From Hyaloraphidium curvatum (taxonomy: Eukaryota; Monoblepharomycota; Hyaloraphidiomycetes; Hyaloraphidiales; Hyaloraphidiaceae), in NCBI GenBank assembly GCA_025558095.1, contig JAIVFI010000014.1:372001-436000 (forward strand): a DNA stretch of 64,000 nt, written 5' to 3'. The notes beneath the pieces are model-generated. The model worked only from the letters and a program-made list of their open reading frames with translations. It did no database searches and was not told the origin of the DNA. Within the stretch, counting starts at the first letter, position 1. Each line of letters opens with the position of its first letter. A program made the position numbers and the translations under genes. Below are positions 35,601 through 46,879 of this stretch, in pieces.

Positions 35601-38600
35601 CGCTGCTCGAGCATGCGGAGAGCGAGCCGTACGAAACGCCGCCGGAGCACGTACAGGACAAGATCATGTTCATAATCAACAACCTGTCGTACACGAACGC
35701 GGACGCCAAGGTCAAGGAGCTGCGCGAGGTGCTGAAGGAAGAGTACTACCGCTGGCTCAGCAACTACCTCGTCGTCAAGCGGGCGAGCATCGAACCAAAC
35801 TTCCACGATCTCTACGTCAACGTCCTTGATTCCCTGAACCTCCCGGCTATCCACCGCTTCGTTCTCCTGGAGACCTTCTCCAACATCAGGATCCTGCTCA
35901 ATTCGGAAAAGACCCTGACGTCGTCCACGGAGCGGTCCCTGCTCAAGAACCTCGGGACTTGGCTGGGCTCCATCACGCTGGCGCGCAACAAGCCGATCAA
36001 GCACAAGAACCTGGCCTTCAAGGACCTGCTGTTGGAGGGCTACGATTCGAACAGGCTCATTGTTGTGATTCCCTTCGTGTGCAAGGTGCTGGAGCAGTGC
36101 GCGGGCAGCAAAGTCTTCCAACCGCCCAACCCGTGGCTCATTGCCATCATGCGGCTCCTTTCGGAGCTGTACCACTTTGCGGAGCTCAAGCTGAACCTCA
36201 AATTCGAAGTCGAGGTGCTGTGCAAGCGGCTGGACATCGACATCAAGGACCTGGAACCGTCGAGCCTGCTGAAGGACAGGCATCCCAAGGTCGCCCCGGC
36301 GGACGAAACCGCCCAGATGGCCAAGGACTTCGAGCGCATCAGCGCGGGTCCTTCCCCTGCAGTCCCGGCCGCCGGCCTTCCGATGACGATTCCGGGCGGG
36401 CTTTCAGGAGCGGGCGCCGGAGCTGGAGCCCTCGTTCCGCAGACGGACAAAATGGTGGACGACAACGTCATCGGATACCCGAGCCTGGCATCTTTCCTCA
36501 CGTTCAACCCGAGCATTCCCATGTTCAACGCTCAGCCATCGCTCAAGAGGATCGTGCACATCGCCATCGAACGGGCGATCAGGGAAATCATCGGACCCGT
36601 CGTCGAGAGAGCCGTCACCATCGCCTCGATTTCCACGCGGGAGATCATCATCAAGGACTTTGCACTCGAATCGAACGAGGAGAAGATGCGCAAGGCCGCG
36701 CATCTCATGGTGCAGAGTCTCGCCGGCAGCCTGGCGTCGGTTACGTGCAAGGAGCCCCTTCGGCTCAGCATGATTGCGCAGCTCCGGGCTCTTCTGGCGC
36801 AGAACGGAATCAGCGAGCAGGCGATTCCGGAGCAGGCCATCTTCTTGACGGTTGCCGACAACCTCGAGCTGGCCGTCTCGATCATCGAAAAGACGGCCGC
36901 CGAGAAGGCCCTGCCTGAGATCGACGAGGCGCTCGCCAATGCCTACACGAACCGCAGGAAGCACCGGGAAAGGACGGGTCAGCCTTACTTCGACGTCGCC
37001 GTTTTCACGGCGTCGCGCTATCCCAACACCTTGCCGGATATCCTTCGTCTGAAGCCCACGGGCTTGTCGGGACAACAGGTACTGTATGCCTCGTTTGCCG
37101 ACCCGTTTATTTTTCCTTACTTCGTCGCTCACAGCTGCGCGTTTACGAAGACTTCGCGAGGATCTCTCGCTACGTTGCCGTTCCCGGGCCGCAGGGTACG
37201 GAGACGTCGTCTCTACGTTGGTTGATTGCTCATCTGGTTTCCTTCCAGCGGATGGCGCGGATCGTGTGCCCCGTATTGCCGGACCCGCGTCGACGCCTGG
37301 CGCGCGTCCCGAGGCGAACTTCTATCCTCAGCAGCAGCTCATTGCGCCGCCGCCGGCGTTGCCCGCAGCGCAGCTCCCGCCCACGGCCCCGGCGGAAGAC
37401 GCTCCGATCCCTATGCAGCAAGCTCTGGACAAGATTGGGGTGAGTTCTTGCGCCTTGATTGTCTTGCTATCTGGTCCCTGACCTTTCGAGCAGCAATTCC
37501 TCATGGAGATGGACAAGGTCATAATGCAGAACGTTGCAACCACCAACACGATGGCCAACTCGCCCATCGAGCAAGACCTGAAGCTGTATCTGCGCCAGAT
37601 CATGCTTCTCGTTCAGCGCTGCATCGGGAAGGACGAGGCGGCGCTCGTGCTTTCCCAAAAGGTCGTGAGGCTCTTGTACCGCAACGAAGCCTCGCTCTCC
37701 CGCGAAGTCTACGTGTCCTTGCTGGAGCGTCTTTGCGAGGCGTCGCAGAAGGTTTCCAAGGAAGTCACGCAGTGGCTTTTGTACGCCGACGACGAGGTAG
37801 GCGACGATTGTGCTCCGCATATTCAATTTGTTCCTCACGTGCCATACAGCGCAAGTACAACGTCTCGCTGTACCAGATCATCCTCAAGACCCGGCTGCTC
37901 AACGTCGCGGAACTCGACATGCAGCTCGCCCGGCTCATGGAAGGAGGCCGCACGCCCGTCATGGACTTTGCTGCCAAGCTCATCAAGGCCTGCATCACCG
38001 ATGACCCACCGACGGCGACTCAGAACGACTTTATCAATTCGATCGAGGTGCTGAACCGGCTGGCGCAGCGTGGCAAGACCACCGAGAGGTTGGTTGCGGC
38101 GCCTACTTTAGGTTGCCAGCTTCCTGACGGATGTCCCGGCCGCAGCTTGCTCAGTCTGCTGGAGGAGTTCCGCAAGCGCAACCCCATGCTCACTGGAAAG
38201 GATCTCACCGTCAAGGAGAACGGCGAGGGGGTCGCCCTGCGCGACCAGCTTCAGTTCCTGTTCACGGAATGGGTGCGGCTCTATAATCATCCCGGCTCAA
38301 ACGAAAAGACGCAGGCGGCGTATATCCTGCAGCTACAACAGCAGGGGGTGCTGAAGGGCGAAGACGTGTCGTCGCTCTTCTTCCGCGTCTGCACGGAGTT
38401 GAGCGTCGAGCTCTACTTGAAGCACAAGTCGGTGCCCGGCGCCCCGCAGTACCTCGCGTACCAGGCCGTGGACGCGTTCGCGCGCCTGATCGTGCTGTTC
38501 GTCAAGTACCACGCGGACGGGCCGAACGTCAACAGCAACATCGCCCGGATCAACCTGACGACGAAGATCCTCTCCATCATTGTGCTGGTCCTCGTTCACG

Positions 38601-39946
38601 TTCACGAGCAGCGGCGCACTCAGTTCAACCAGAAGCCGTTCTTCCGGCTGTTCTCGAGCCTCCTCTACGACCTGAACACATTCCAGGACTCGTTGCAGCC
38701 CATTTATTTCCAGATCCTCTCGGCCTTGAGGTAGGCACGGGCCACGAGCGGTGCGAGTCAAGGCCACTCACTTTGCTTTCCTGCGCAGCAACACATTCCA
38801 CACCCTGCAGCCCATCTTCCTCCCCGCTTTCACCTTCTCGTGGCTGCAGCTGGTGTCGCACCGGCACTTCATGGCAAAGCTCCTGAGCCAGGAGGCGCAA
38901 AAGGGTTGGCCGTTTTTCCAGCGCCTTTTGGTGGATCTGTTCAAGTTCCTCGGGCCGTTCCTGCGCAACGACGTTGAGCTGAAGGACCACGTCCGGGTCC
39001 TGTACAAGGGGACGCTTCGCATCATGCTCGTGCTCCTCCACGACTTCCCCGAGTTTCTGAGCGGATACCACTTCAGCCTCACGGACGTCATCCCTCTTTC
39101 CTGCATCCAGCTGAGGAACCTTATCCTGAGCGCGTTCCCGAGGAACATGCGTTTGCCGGACCCCTTTACTCCAAACCTGAAGGTCGATCTGCTGCCTGAA
39201 ATCAACCAGTCGCCGGTGATCCTTTCGGAGTACACGGCCGCACTCATGCCCAACAATCTAAAGGGCGACATCGGTGGGTGGCTCGACGATGAAGCTTTCG
39301 CCGTTTCTCACCGTGCCTCGGCAGACAACTACCTCAGGAACAGGGGTCCGGTCAGCTTCCTGCTGGATCTCCGCAACAACCTCGCGGCCAACTCGAACGC
39401 GATCGACCCTACGCTCGCCCCGGGCAAGTTCAGCTTCCCGGTCATCAACTCCCTGGTCCTGTATGTCGGCGTGATGGCGATCGCCCAGCTGCAGAGCAAG
39501 ACCGTCCAGGGCGCCAGCCCGATTACGCACAGCGCGTACATGGACGTCTTCCAGCAGCTCATCATGGACCTGGACACCGAAGGACGCTACTACTTCCTCA
39601 GCGCCATTGCCAACCAGCTGCGGTACCCCAACAGCCACACCCACTACTTCAGCTGCGTCCTCCTCTACCTCTTTGCCGAAGCGAACCAGGAGGTCATCCA
39701 GGAACAAATCACGCGCGTTCTTCTCGAGAGGCTTATCGTGAACCGACCTCACCCGTGGTGAGTAGTTAGAAACGCAGGTCCTGTTGCACTCTCCTGACGG
39801 TAAAACCGTGCTGCAGGGGTCTGCTCATAACCTTCATCGAGCTGATCAAGAACCCCCGCTACAACTTCTGGAAGATATCCAACGTTTGGAGAAGCAGCTC
39901 TCGGGACGTGGAAAGGCTCTTTGAGAGCATCTCTCGCTTGGTGTAA
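32637..39946 (+). CDS. NOT1: CCR4-NOT scaffold NOT1
   Basis: Largest gene in the window; scaffold of the CCR4-NOT deadenylase. The N-terminal HEAT region includes [20 protein letters not shown] and [15 protein letters not shown]. The MIF4G domain that binds CAF1 shows [20 protein letters not shown] and [20 protein letters not shown] (about 35.6-36.3 kb). The CNOT9-binding DUF3819 region has [20 protein letters not shown] (36.5-37.1 kb). The C-terminal NOT domain that binds NOT2/NOT3 covers 38.2-39.95 kb and ends [23 protein letters not shown] to TAA 39944-39946. One exon (about 34.8-37.1 kb) is long; other introns are about 55-60 nt, including stop-free 38089-38145. The first two N-terminal exons and the start ATG are uncertain. 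Confidence 0.93.
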
Positions 39947-40007
39947 CCGATGCCCACGATACCACCTCGGGCGTGTAGATCTGTGACTTTGACGTACATA
40001 GATTGTA

Positions 40008-41834
40008 TTAGTCGCGTTTCGCGCCGGCCCCAACAGAGCACACGTCGTCGAAGGACAATTCGGCTATGTGCAGATCAGGCTCGAACTGAACCACCACGCG
40101 CTCTTTGTCCTTGTCCTTCTGGACGACGGTGCCCAGCTGACCCATGACGGCTCCGGCCTGCTTGCTGTTGGCCGCAACGACCATCACCCGCTCGTTCAGA
40201 CCGGGCACAACAGTCTCGAGGTCGCGCTCAGAGACATCCTCGTAGAGCTCGCCCGCATCCGACCGCAACGTAGCATAGCCTGGCCGCGTCACATCGGCGA
40301 CCGCCAGCTTCCGCTTGTACAGATCGCCGAACGCGAGCTTCTTGCTGATCACCCTGACGATGAGGTGGGGATGGAGCCAAGCCCGTCGACCTTCGCGGTC
40401 ACGATCCCTCGACGACGCAGCGGACGGCGCGGGAGAACCCCTCCCAGCGTCCTGTACCCGAGCCAACGACGGGTTGGAGGGGACAGGCTCACGTTTGGCC
40501 TTAGCATCGTCCAACGCAGGCCCCGAAGGAGTGGCGCTTCGAGACTGGCGCTCGTCCTTCCTGTCGGCATTGCCATGGCCGTTCGTCCGCCCGCCGGCTG
40601 ATGCCCGGTCCCTCGACCCTGATCGCGAGCGAGATCGCGAGCGGGGTCTCTCCACGACCTTGAGCTCGTCCTCGTAAAAGCGCTCCACCCTCCGTCCCCT
40701 CTCCAGCTCGACCGTGTACACGAGCTCCTTTCCCTTGGTTCGGAACCGCAGGACCGTGCCGCGCCACCCCTTGAACTGACCCGCGGTCGCCACAACCGTG
40801 GTGCCTTCCTTGTGCGCGCGGCTCTCCAGGGCACGCACTTCGTGGTCGACGCCGATTTCCCGGTAATGGCGCCTCCTCCCATCGTCGAGCTCGACCGGAG
40901 CATAGTCCTTGCCGCGCGGTTCGCGCGACTCGCCCGGCTTCGGAGGCCGCTTGGACTTTGTCGGCGGTGCCGGCAAATCCGCGGGCTGGGCCCCCAGACC
41001 GAGGAGCTCCGGGCGAGCAATGAACTCGATGGGGTTCAGCATGCTGCAGAACGAAGGACAGGCGAGGGTGAATGAGCAAACAGAACTCGGCAAAGAAGCA
41101 AACGGGAGGGCAACCCACGCGTTCTTCTTGTTGCGCCCGATTCCTTGGCCTTCCTTCCACCCCATGCCGCGCAGCAAAGCTGCACCAAACTGGTCCACGG
41201 GGACCTTTTCGTAGTCCTCCAACGTCGCCTCGTCTGGACGCAGCGCGACGTCGTGGCGGTACTTTTCCGCGTCCGTGAGGTGTTCCGTGAGTCCCGGCAC
41301 AGCATTTTGCTGCAGGATGGGGACAGGAATGCTGGAAACCACGATGGCGCTGCTGCCTTCGGGCTTGTCCAGGTCCGCGAGCAGGGCAGCAGCCGCAACT
41401 TCGTCCGTGACAGGTCCGTTGAAGCGCGGCTTGACGTCTTCCGGCTCCGCTACCGCCGCATCCGCAGACGGCTCTGCGTCTGGCAAGGCCCCAGCATCGC
41501 CCTCCGTTTGCTTGGACGACTTGCTCGGCAGCACGAGGCCGTAGGTCGTGAGCGCAGCCGCCTGTCGCGGCTGGGCCAGCGGCTGCTGCTCCGTGCGTCC
41601 GCGGACCTCAGCAATCCCCTCTGCCTGATCCTGCGTCCGCCACACGTTCGCGGCGATCAACGGGATCACCAGCGGCGCGGGAGCCTTCTTGCGCTCGCCC
41701 CCGAAGTCCGTCAGGGCCTCGTCCCGTTCCCCGCCCGCGTCCTCCTCGGCCTCGCTCAGCGCCGCACGTTTGCGCTTGGCACTCTGCCCGGCGGCGCCCC
41801 CGAGGACGAGCGATATCCGCGGGCCCGAGTCCAT
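40008..41834 (-). CDS. SPP2: GPKOW/SPP2 spliceosome factor (G-patch and KOW)
   Basis: GPKOW (SPP2 in yeast, MOS2 in plants) activates the DEAH helicase PRP2/DHX16 during spliceosome activation. The start MDSGPRISLVLGG is followed by a Lys/Arg patch, then YRHDVALRPDEATLEDYEKV and a G-patch FGAALLRGMGWKEGQGIGRN. A 60-nt stop-free intron (41044-41103) joins VALP to MLNPIEFIARPELLGLGAQP. KOW-like segments include ATAGQFKGWRGTVLRFRTKG and a C-terminal one around MGQLGTVVQKDKDKERVVV. An RS-rich linker lies between them. Apart from that intron it is one exon. Its start is 49 bp from the divergent TAF6 start. Confidence 0.9.
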   Translation of the reverse strand: MDSGPRISLVLGGAAGQSAKRKRAALSEAEEDAGGERDEALTDFGGERKKAPAPLVIPLIAANVWRTQDQAEGIAEVRGRTEQQPLAQPRQAAALTTYGLVLPSKSSKQTEGDAGALPDAEPSADAAVAEPEDVKPRFNGPVTDEVAAAALLADLDKPEGSSAIVVSSIPVPILQQNAVPGLTEHLTDAEKYRHDVALRPDEATLEDYEKVPVDQFGAALLRGMGWKEGQGIGRNKKNAWVALPFASLPSSVCSFTLACPSFCSMLNPIEFIARPELLGLGAQPADLPAPPTKSKRPPKPGESREPRGKDYAPVELDDGRRRHYREIGVDHEVRALESRAHKEGTTVVATAGQFKGWRGTVLRFRTKGKELVYTVELERGRRVERFYEDELKVVERPRSRSRSRSGSRDRASAGGRTNGHGNADRKDERQSRSATPSGPALDDAKAKREPVPSNPSLARVQDAGRGSPAPSAASSRDRDREGRRAWLHPHLIVRVISKKLAFGDLYKRKLAVADVTRPGYATLRSDAGELYEDVSERDLETVVPGLNERVMVVAANSKQAGAVMGQLGTVVQKDKDKERVVVQFEPDLHIAELSFDDVCSVGAGAKRD

Positions 41835-41883
41835 ACTGCGCAGAAAGTTGGGACAAGTTGGGGCGCGGGGCGAGACGATCATC

Positions 41884-43686
41884 ATGCAGCATCCCAACGC
41901 TTCGCAGATGGCGGCCTCGGGCGGCTCGCCCGACCTCGAGCTGCTGATCAGATCGGCGGCCGATGCGCTGGGCATCAATCTCGCCGCCGGGGCCGCGTCG
42001 GCCGCGCCGGGGGATTCGCCGCTGCACGTTCTCCGCGGCGACCTCGAGTACCGGCTGAAGGAGCTCGTCAATGTGGATAGGCGTTTCCTGGGCCTATCGC
42101 GGCCTCGTATGGGATCTTTCTGACCGGAATTTCGCCCTCGTTGCTCCTTCCGATGGGTCTGCTGCGGGATCGTCGCGTCGGGACACCACCGGACATTGTC
42201 GTGACCGCACATAGGACGCTCACAAGTTCATGAGACACTCCAGGAGGAAACGGTTGACCGCTGCCGACATCAATAATGCGCTGCGCATGAGGAATGCCGA
42301 GGTGCGCCCGTCTCCACCGCGATTGGGCTGTGGAGGGACCTTGAGCCGCGATGGCCGCCTCCCAGCCCTTGTACGGTTTCGGCGCCCCTTCCGTGGAGCC
42401 GCCTGCCGCGGTAGCCGAAGGGAAAGAGGGAGAGCAGGTCTACCGGGTCCAAGACGAGGAAATCAACCTGGATGACCTCATCAACACCCCGCTCCCGGCC
42501 GTTCCCCTGGATGTCGTATACACGGGTGGGTTTCCGGTCTTGCTAGTGGAGTATTCGTGCCTCATCTTTCGCGGCATGGACAGCTCACTGGCTGGCCGTC
42601 GAGGGCGTTCAACCTGCCATTCCCCAGAACCCGTCCCGTGGGTCCTCTTCCGCGCTTTGTCCGATATACCTTCCCGACCAACGTCTCGCAGCTGCTCGAC
42701 CGTCAGAAAAAGCACCCGAAGTCCCGCTGGTCAAGCACGTGCTGTCGCGCTCCTTGATGGTGTACCACGACAAGATGACCGCTGCTCTCCTGGGCGACGA
42801 CCCCACGTTGAAAAACGAGGCATTCAAGCACCTGGCATCGGACACTGGGATCACAGAGCTGGCGCCTTACTTGGTGTCGATGGTAGGGGAGAAGGTGACG
42901 TCGGGCATCGGGAATCTGGACCTGCTGTGGCGCATGATGAAGCTCGTAGAGAGTCTGCTGGACAACCCGGAAATCGACCTGGAGCCCTACGTCGGTGTTG
43001 TGCCGGGCCTTCGATTGGTCTTTGATATTGACGGGACCGGCGCCGTTCTGCAGATCCACCAGCTGATGCCGACGGTGCTCACCTGCCTCGTCGGAAAGCG
43101 GTTATCGCCCCCGGAGGAGGACCATTGGGCCTTGCGGCGCCACGCCGCGAAGCTCGCCGCACGGATATGTCGCGATTACGGCGGCAAATACGCCAGTCTG
43201 CAGCCCCGGACGACGAAGACTCTGCTCCGTGCCTTCTTGGACATTCAGAAGCCGCGCCCAACCCACTACGGTGCGGTCATCGGACTTGGGGAGCTGGGGA
43301 AGGAAGCTGTCCGGCTGCTGGTTCTGCCGAACCTTCCCGTTTACGCTGTCGGGCTTCGGGAGACTTTGCCTGATCCCGCTGCGCCGCCGAGCGAAGGCTT
43401 TGACGAGGCTCGGGAGGAAGCCAGGAAGGTGTTTGAAGCGGTTGTGGTGCGCTCGTCGTTTGGCCGTATCTACGTTGCGGGCGGCTGATCGCCGCTTCCA
43501 CCGCAGACGGTTGCCGGCAACGTCATGAAGGATGATTTGGACCTTCCGACGGCGCCGCAAGACGTTCGGCAACATCTTCTGGACACGTATGGCGACTATT
43601 TTGGGGAGGCGCTCTATCACATGGTGCGTGGGCAGGGAAACGGACTGGATTCGAAGGGCCAAAACGTGGACATGATGGAGCATTGA
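41884..43686 (+). CDS. TAF6: TAF6, TFIID/SAGA histone-fold subunit
   Basis: TAF6 forms a histone-fold pair with TAF9 in TFIID and SAGA. The histone fold is spread over three exons: LRGDLEYRLKELV, HKFMRHSRRKRLTAADINNA and LRMRNAEPLYGF-type joining. The linker contains YRVQDEEINLDDLINTPLPA. The HEAT-repeat domain shows HVLSRSLMVYHDKMTAALLG, then SDTGITELAPYLVSMVGEKV, GNLDLLWRMMKLVESLLDN, HYGAVIGLGELGKEAVRLLV. A final exon from about 43511 encodes GNVMKDDLDLPTAPQ and ends at TGA 43684-43686. Introns are short. SGF73 and SUS1, also SAGA subunits, lie within 15 kb. Confidence 0.92.
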
Positions 43687-43830
43687 GGCTGGGATGGACG
43701 TAGCGATACCCGGATACCCCGTCGGCAAAAGCTGCCTCAATTGTCAATGTACATGGGTCTGCAGCAGCGTCCTCTAGAATCTGTCGAAGAAGCGACCGTG
43801 AGATACCGCGCACCGCTGAAATCGATCACC

Positions 43831-44368
43831 CTACCTCAGCTTCTTGAAGAACCAGCTGTTCTTGCCCGAAACGTAACGCTCCTCGAACGCCTTCTTCACC
43901 GCCTTTCGCGCCTCGACCCTCTTCGTCTCGTCCATCAGCGCCTCCGTCGTCACGATTTGCCGCAGACCGTCGGCGAGGTCAAGGGTGTACCTGTGCCAGC
44001 CACCCCATCAGGCCAGGCTCGATGGCAAAGCAGCAGTCCTCCTCACCGAGTCGGCATCAGGTGGTTGTAGTTCACCACCTTGATGAACGGCTTGACCCGC
44101 GACCGCTTCGCCACCTTCTTCTGCGACATCCGCTTGTGCACCTTCAGCGGGTAGCGGGCAATGCCGGCAACGATTGCGTGCGGGTATTGCCGGTCGTTCG
44201 AGCCATCGTCAAGGTCTGAATGACGGGAAGCAAGTGCCGAGACAACCGTAAGGAAGGCTCCCCACTCCAGACCGCGCATGACCTACTCTTGACGATCACG
44301 GCCTTCTTCCCCGCGTACCGCCCGTGAAGGATAAGCACCACCTTCGAGTTCTTGATGAACTTCGGCAT
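43831..44368 (-). CDS. RPL27: 60S ribosomal protein L27 (eL27)
   Basis: Large-subunit ribosomal protein. Exon 1 encodes [20 protein letters not shown] followed by KKAVIVK; exon 2 encodes [34 protein letters not shown] and LMPTR; the last exon encodes [20 protein letters not shown] and ends [18 protein letters not shown]. Length and order are canonical. The sequence just upstream of ATG looks like an intron acceptor (CGTCCCAG|ACC ATG), so a 5' UTR intron is likely. The 3' end converges on TAF6 with about 145 bp between stops. Confidence 0.95.
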
Positions 44369-44946
44369 GGTCTGGGACGGGAGCCAGATGTGAGCCAATG
44401 AACGCTGGTCCGGGTCCCGTTGCCCTCCAAAGTGCGTCCCAGATCGCTGGGCATCGCTCCATATGCACCGGGCGAGATGCGTGTGGCTCGACGCCGGAAT
44501 GCCAGTATGGGCCCGCGACCGCGCGAGGACAGCAACACTGCTTCGCCGAGGGGATTCCCAGTCGCTCCGAACGCGTAGTCCGAGAGCGTCCTGGGTGTCC
44601 CTCGGTGTGAAGACACCACGATGCCGCCCTCCACGCCGGCGCCACCGTCCTCAGCTGTCTGCGGCCCAGGAACGGGAGCCGCCCGAGCATCCGACAGCCC
44701 GACTCGCGGCCCCTCCACCTCCACAGCTGGCCTTCCGAGCCCGGGAGACCCCACGTAGAAGAGAAAGGCGCCCAGGAACCCAAGACAATCGTCCCCGTGC
44801 CCTCCCGGTCCAGGGATACTCACGAGAGAGTGCGAAATGTACGGGAGGCGGTCAATGCTGTTTCCGGGTCAAAAGCTAGGACACTGCGTGACCTAGCGCG
44901 CGAAAATCCTTTCCCCAACACCCCCCACAGTGTGCCTTCCCCCACG
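44369..44946. other. RPL27/RPN8 divergent intergenic region
   Basis: 578 bp without a supported gene. Open frames on both strands (44463-44879 plus, 44296-44823 minus) show no conserved domain and are probably chance frames in GC-rich DNA. A 5' UTR intron of RPL27 is likely at the left side. Close to RPN8, the 10-mer AAAATCCTTT (44903-44912) also occurs in the RPL23 promoter. Confidence 0.4.
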
Positions 44947-46217
44947 ATGGCGCGGTCAAACGCGCCGGACCAGATCGTGATCCACCCGCTCGTCCTGCTC
45001 TCGGTGGTGGACCACTACAACCGCGTCGCCAAGAGCACAAAGAAGCGCGTCGTCGGCGTGCTCCTGGGCCAGTGGAAGGGCCGCACCGTGAACGTCGCCA
45101 ACAGCTACGCCCGTGGGCCTGCCACGATGTGCGTCCGGTGCCGTGCGGGCTGACGCGCCCGGGTGTTTTCGCAGTGCCGTTCGAGGAGGACGAGAAGGAC
45201 CCGTCGGTATGGTTCCTGGACCACAACTACCATGAGGCGATGTACGACATGTTCAAGAAGGTCAACGGTTGGTCGCAACCCGGGGCCCGGACGTGGAGGA
45301 CCGGGAGTGCTCACCGGGCGGCCCGGGCACGCTCCCGACGCGATCTACGCAGCCAAGGAGAAGATGGTCGGCTGGTACCACTCGGGCCCCAAGCTGCGAG
45401 CGTCCGATCTGGAGATCAACGAGATGTTCAAGCGGTATACCCCGAATCCCGTGCTGGTCGTCGTCGACGTGAAGCCGAAGGACCTGGGCATCCCGACGGA
45501 CGGCTACTTTGCGGTGGAAGAGGTCCACGACGTGGGTCCGAGCTCGCCGACGGATCTCGACCGGGGCTCACTCTGTTTCGCAGGACGGGACGGCCACGAC
45601 CAAGACCTTCAACCACGTGCCCTCTTCTATCGAGGCGGAGGAGGCAGAAGAGATCGGCGTGGAACACCTGCTCCGGGACATCAAGGACAACGCGGTCGGC
45701 ACCCTGTCCACGGAGATCACCAACCAGCTGAACTCGCTCAAGGGCCTGCACATCCGGCTGGAGGAGATCAAGGACTACCTCGGCCGGGTCGTTGCGGGCG
45801 AGCTCCCAATCAACCACCAGATCATCTACAACCTCCAGGACATCTTCAACCTCCTCCCGAATCTCAACGTCGCGGACCTCGCCCGGTCGTTCTCGGTGCA
45901 GACCAACGACCAGATGCTCATCATCTACGTGTCGGCCCTCATCCGGGCCGTGATTGCGATCCACAACCTCATCAACAACAAGGTGAGCAACCAGCGTCCG
46001 GCAATCCAAGAGCGTTCCGCCCGTTTGGGCACTGTGATGATCACGCCGATGCTGACTATGTCCGCCCCCGCAGATCGAGTTGAAGGAGTCTGAAAACAAG
46101 CCCGACGAGGCCAAGGAAAAGGCGAAGAAGGATGCAAAGGCGGAAGACGCGGGGAAGAAGGAGGAACCGAAGGAGTCCGACAAGAAGGCCGAGGGAGAGC
46201 GAAAGTCCGACCAATGA
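44947..46217 (+). CDS. RPN8: 26S proteasome non-ATPase subunit RPN8 (MPN domain)
   Basis: Lid subunit of the 19S particle; pairs with the deubiquitinase RPN11. The MPN domain reads [20 protein letters not shown], then [51 protein letters not shown] and [20 protein letters not shown]. The catalytic JAMM histidine pair is not in place, as in other RPN8 proteins, so it is structural. The C-terminal helical half has [20 protein letters not shown] and [15 protein letters not shown], and the last exon is a Lys/Glu-rich tail ending KSDQ. Four to five short introns. Confidence 0.95.
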
Positions 46218-46324
46218 CGGAGCTGCCACCGTGCCAAAGCTTGTACACGCCTCTGATACCCAAGATACCCTCCCCGCCGCATCCTGGCGCCTCCAGAGGT
46301 CCGAACGCCTCGGTGAAATAGTTC

Positions 46325-46780
46325 CTACTTTGCTACCTTCTCGATCGCTACCCGGACCGCGTCACGCAGCTCGTCCGCGAGCTTTGGCGGCACTTTGTCC
46401 CTGCTGATCGGCAGCACCTCGTTCGCGAGCTGCTCTGCCGTAATGTTCTCAACTCCTCGGCGGTCCACGATGGCTGCAAGAGCCCATTCTCGGTTGAGCG
46501 CAGCGGGGAGTAGGCGACCCGGTCCACGTACTCCGGCATTCCTCTTCCACCTGCTCCCTCCAACCCGATTCTGCCAATCTTTGCCTAAAGTACTCCTTCA
46601 GCCTGACAGGCGTTGTCGCTCATTACTGGGTGTCCCCGTGTCCCAAGGCTCCCAGCCTACCTCTCCAGTTCCCCTAAACGCGTGCGCATGTCAGCAACAA
46701 CCCCCGGTACACGCCAAAATGCATCAAGCTGACCTTGCTCTGCCAGTTTCAGGGCTATTTCGTCTCCTTTGAACGCCATG
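46325..46780 (-). CDS. SUS1: SUS1/ENY2, subunit of SAGA DUB module and TREX-2
   Basis: SUS1 (ENY2) works in the SAGA deubiquitinase module and in TREX-2 mRNA export at the pore. Three exons assemble to about 94 residues with no gap against human ENY2. Exon 1 encodes MAFKGDEIALKLAEQGQLDA; intron 46596-46710 (115 nt) leads to EYFRQRLAESGWREQVEEEC; intron 46474-46531 (58 nt) leads to TIVDRRGVENITAEQLANEV and VPPKLADELRDAVRVAIEKV. The KLxExG, GW and RGxENIT signatures are diagnostic. The gene is easy to miss because no exon alone is long. Its start is 99 bp from SmD2. Confidence 0.88.
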
Positions 46781-46879
46781 TCCGTGAAGCGTGAAGTCGG
46801 TTGCGTGACCGCCGGCTTGCCCCAGCGTGCGAGTCGCGCGTTAGCGCGCAGCAACATCTCACTCTTTCCTCGCACAAAG

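Noticed and set aside
44296-44823. Opposing ORFs of about 140-175 codons between RPL27 and RPN8
   Set aside because: They are chance open frames on both strands of GC-rich DNA, with no domain and low-complexity composition.
44947-46217. RPN8 gene as an active deubiquitinase
   Set aside because: The metal-binding JAMM pattern is not complete; the sequence matches structural RPN8 rather than RPN11.
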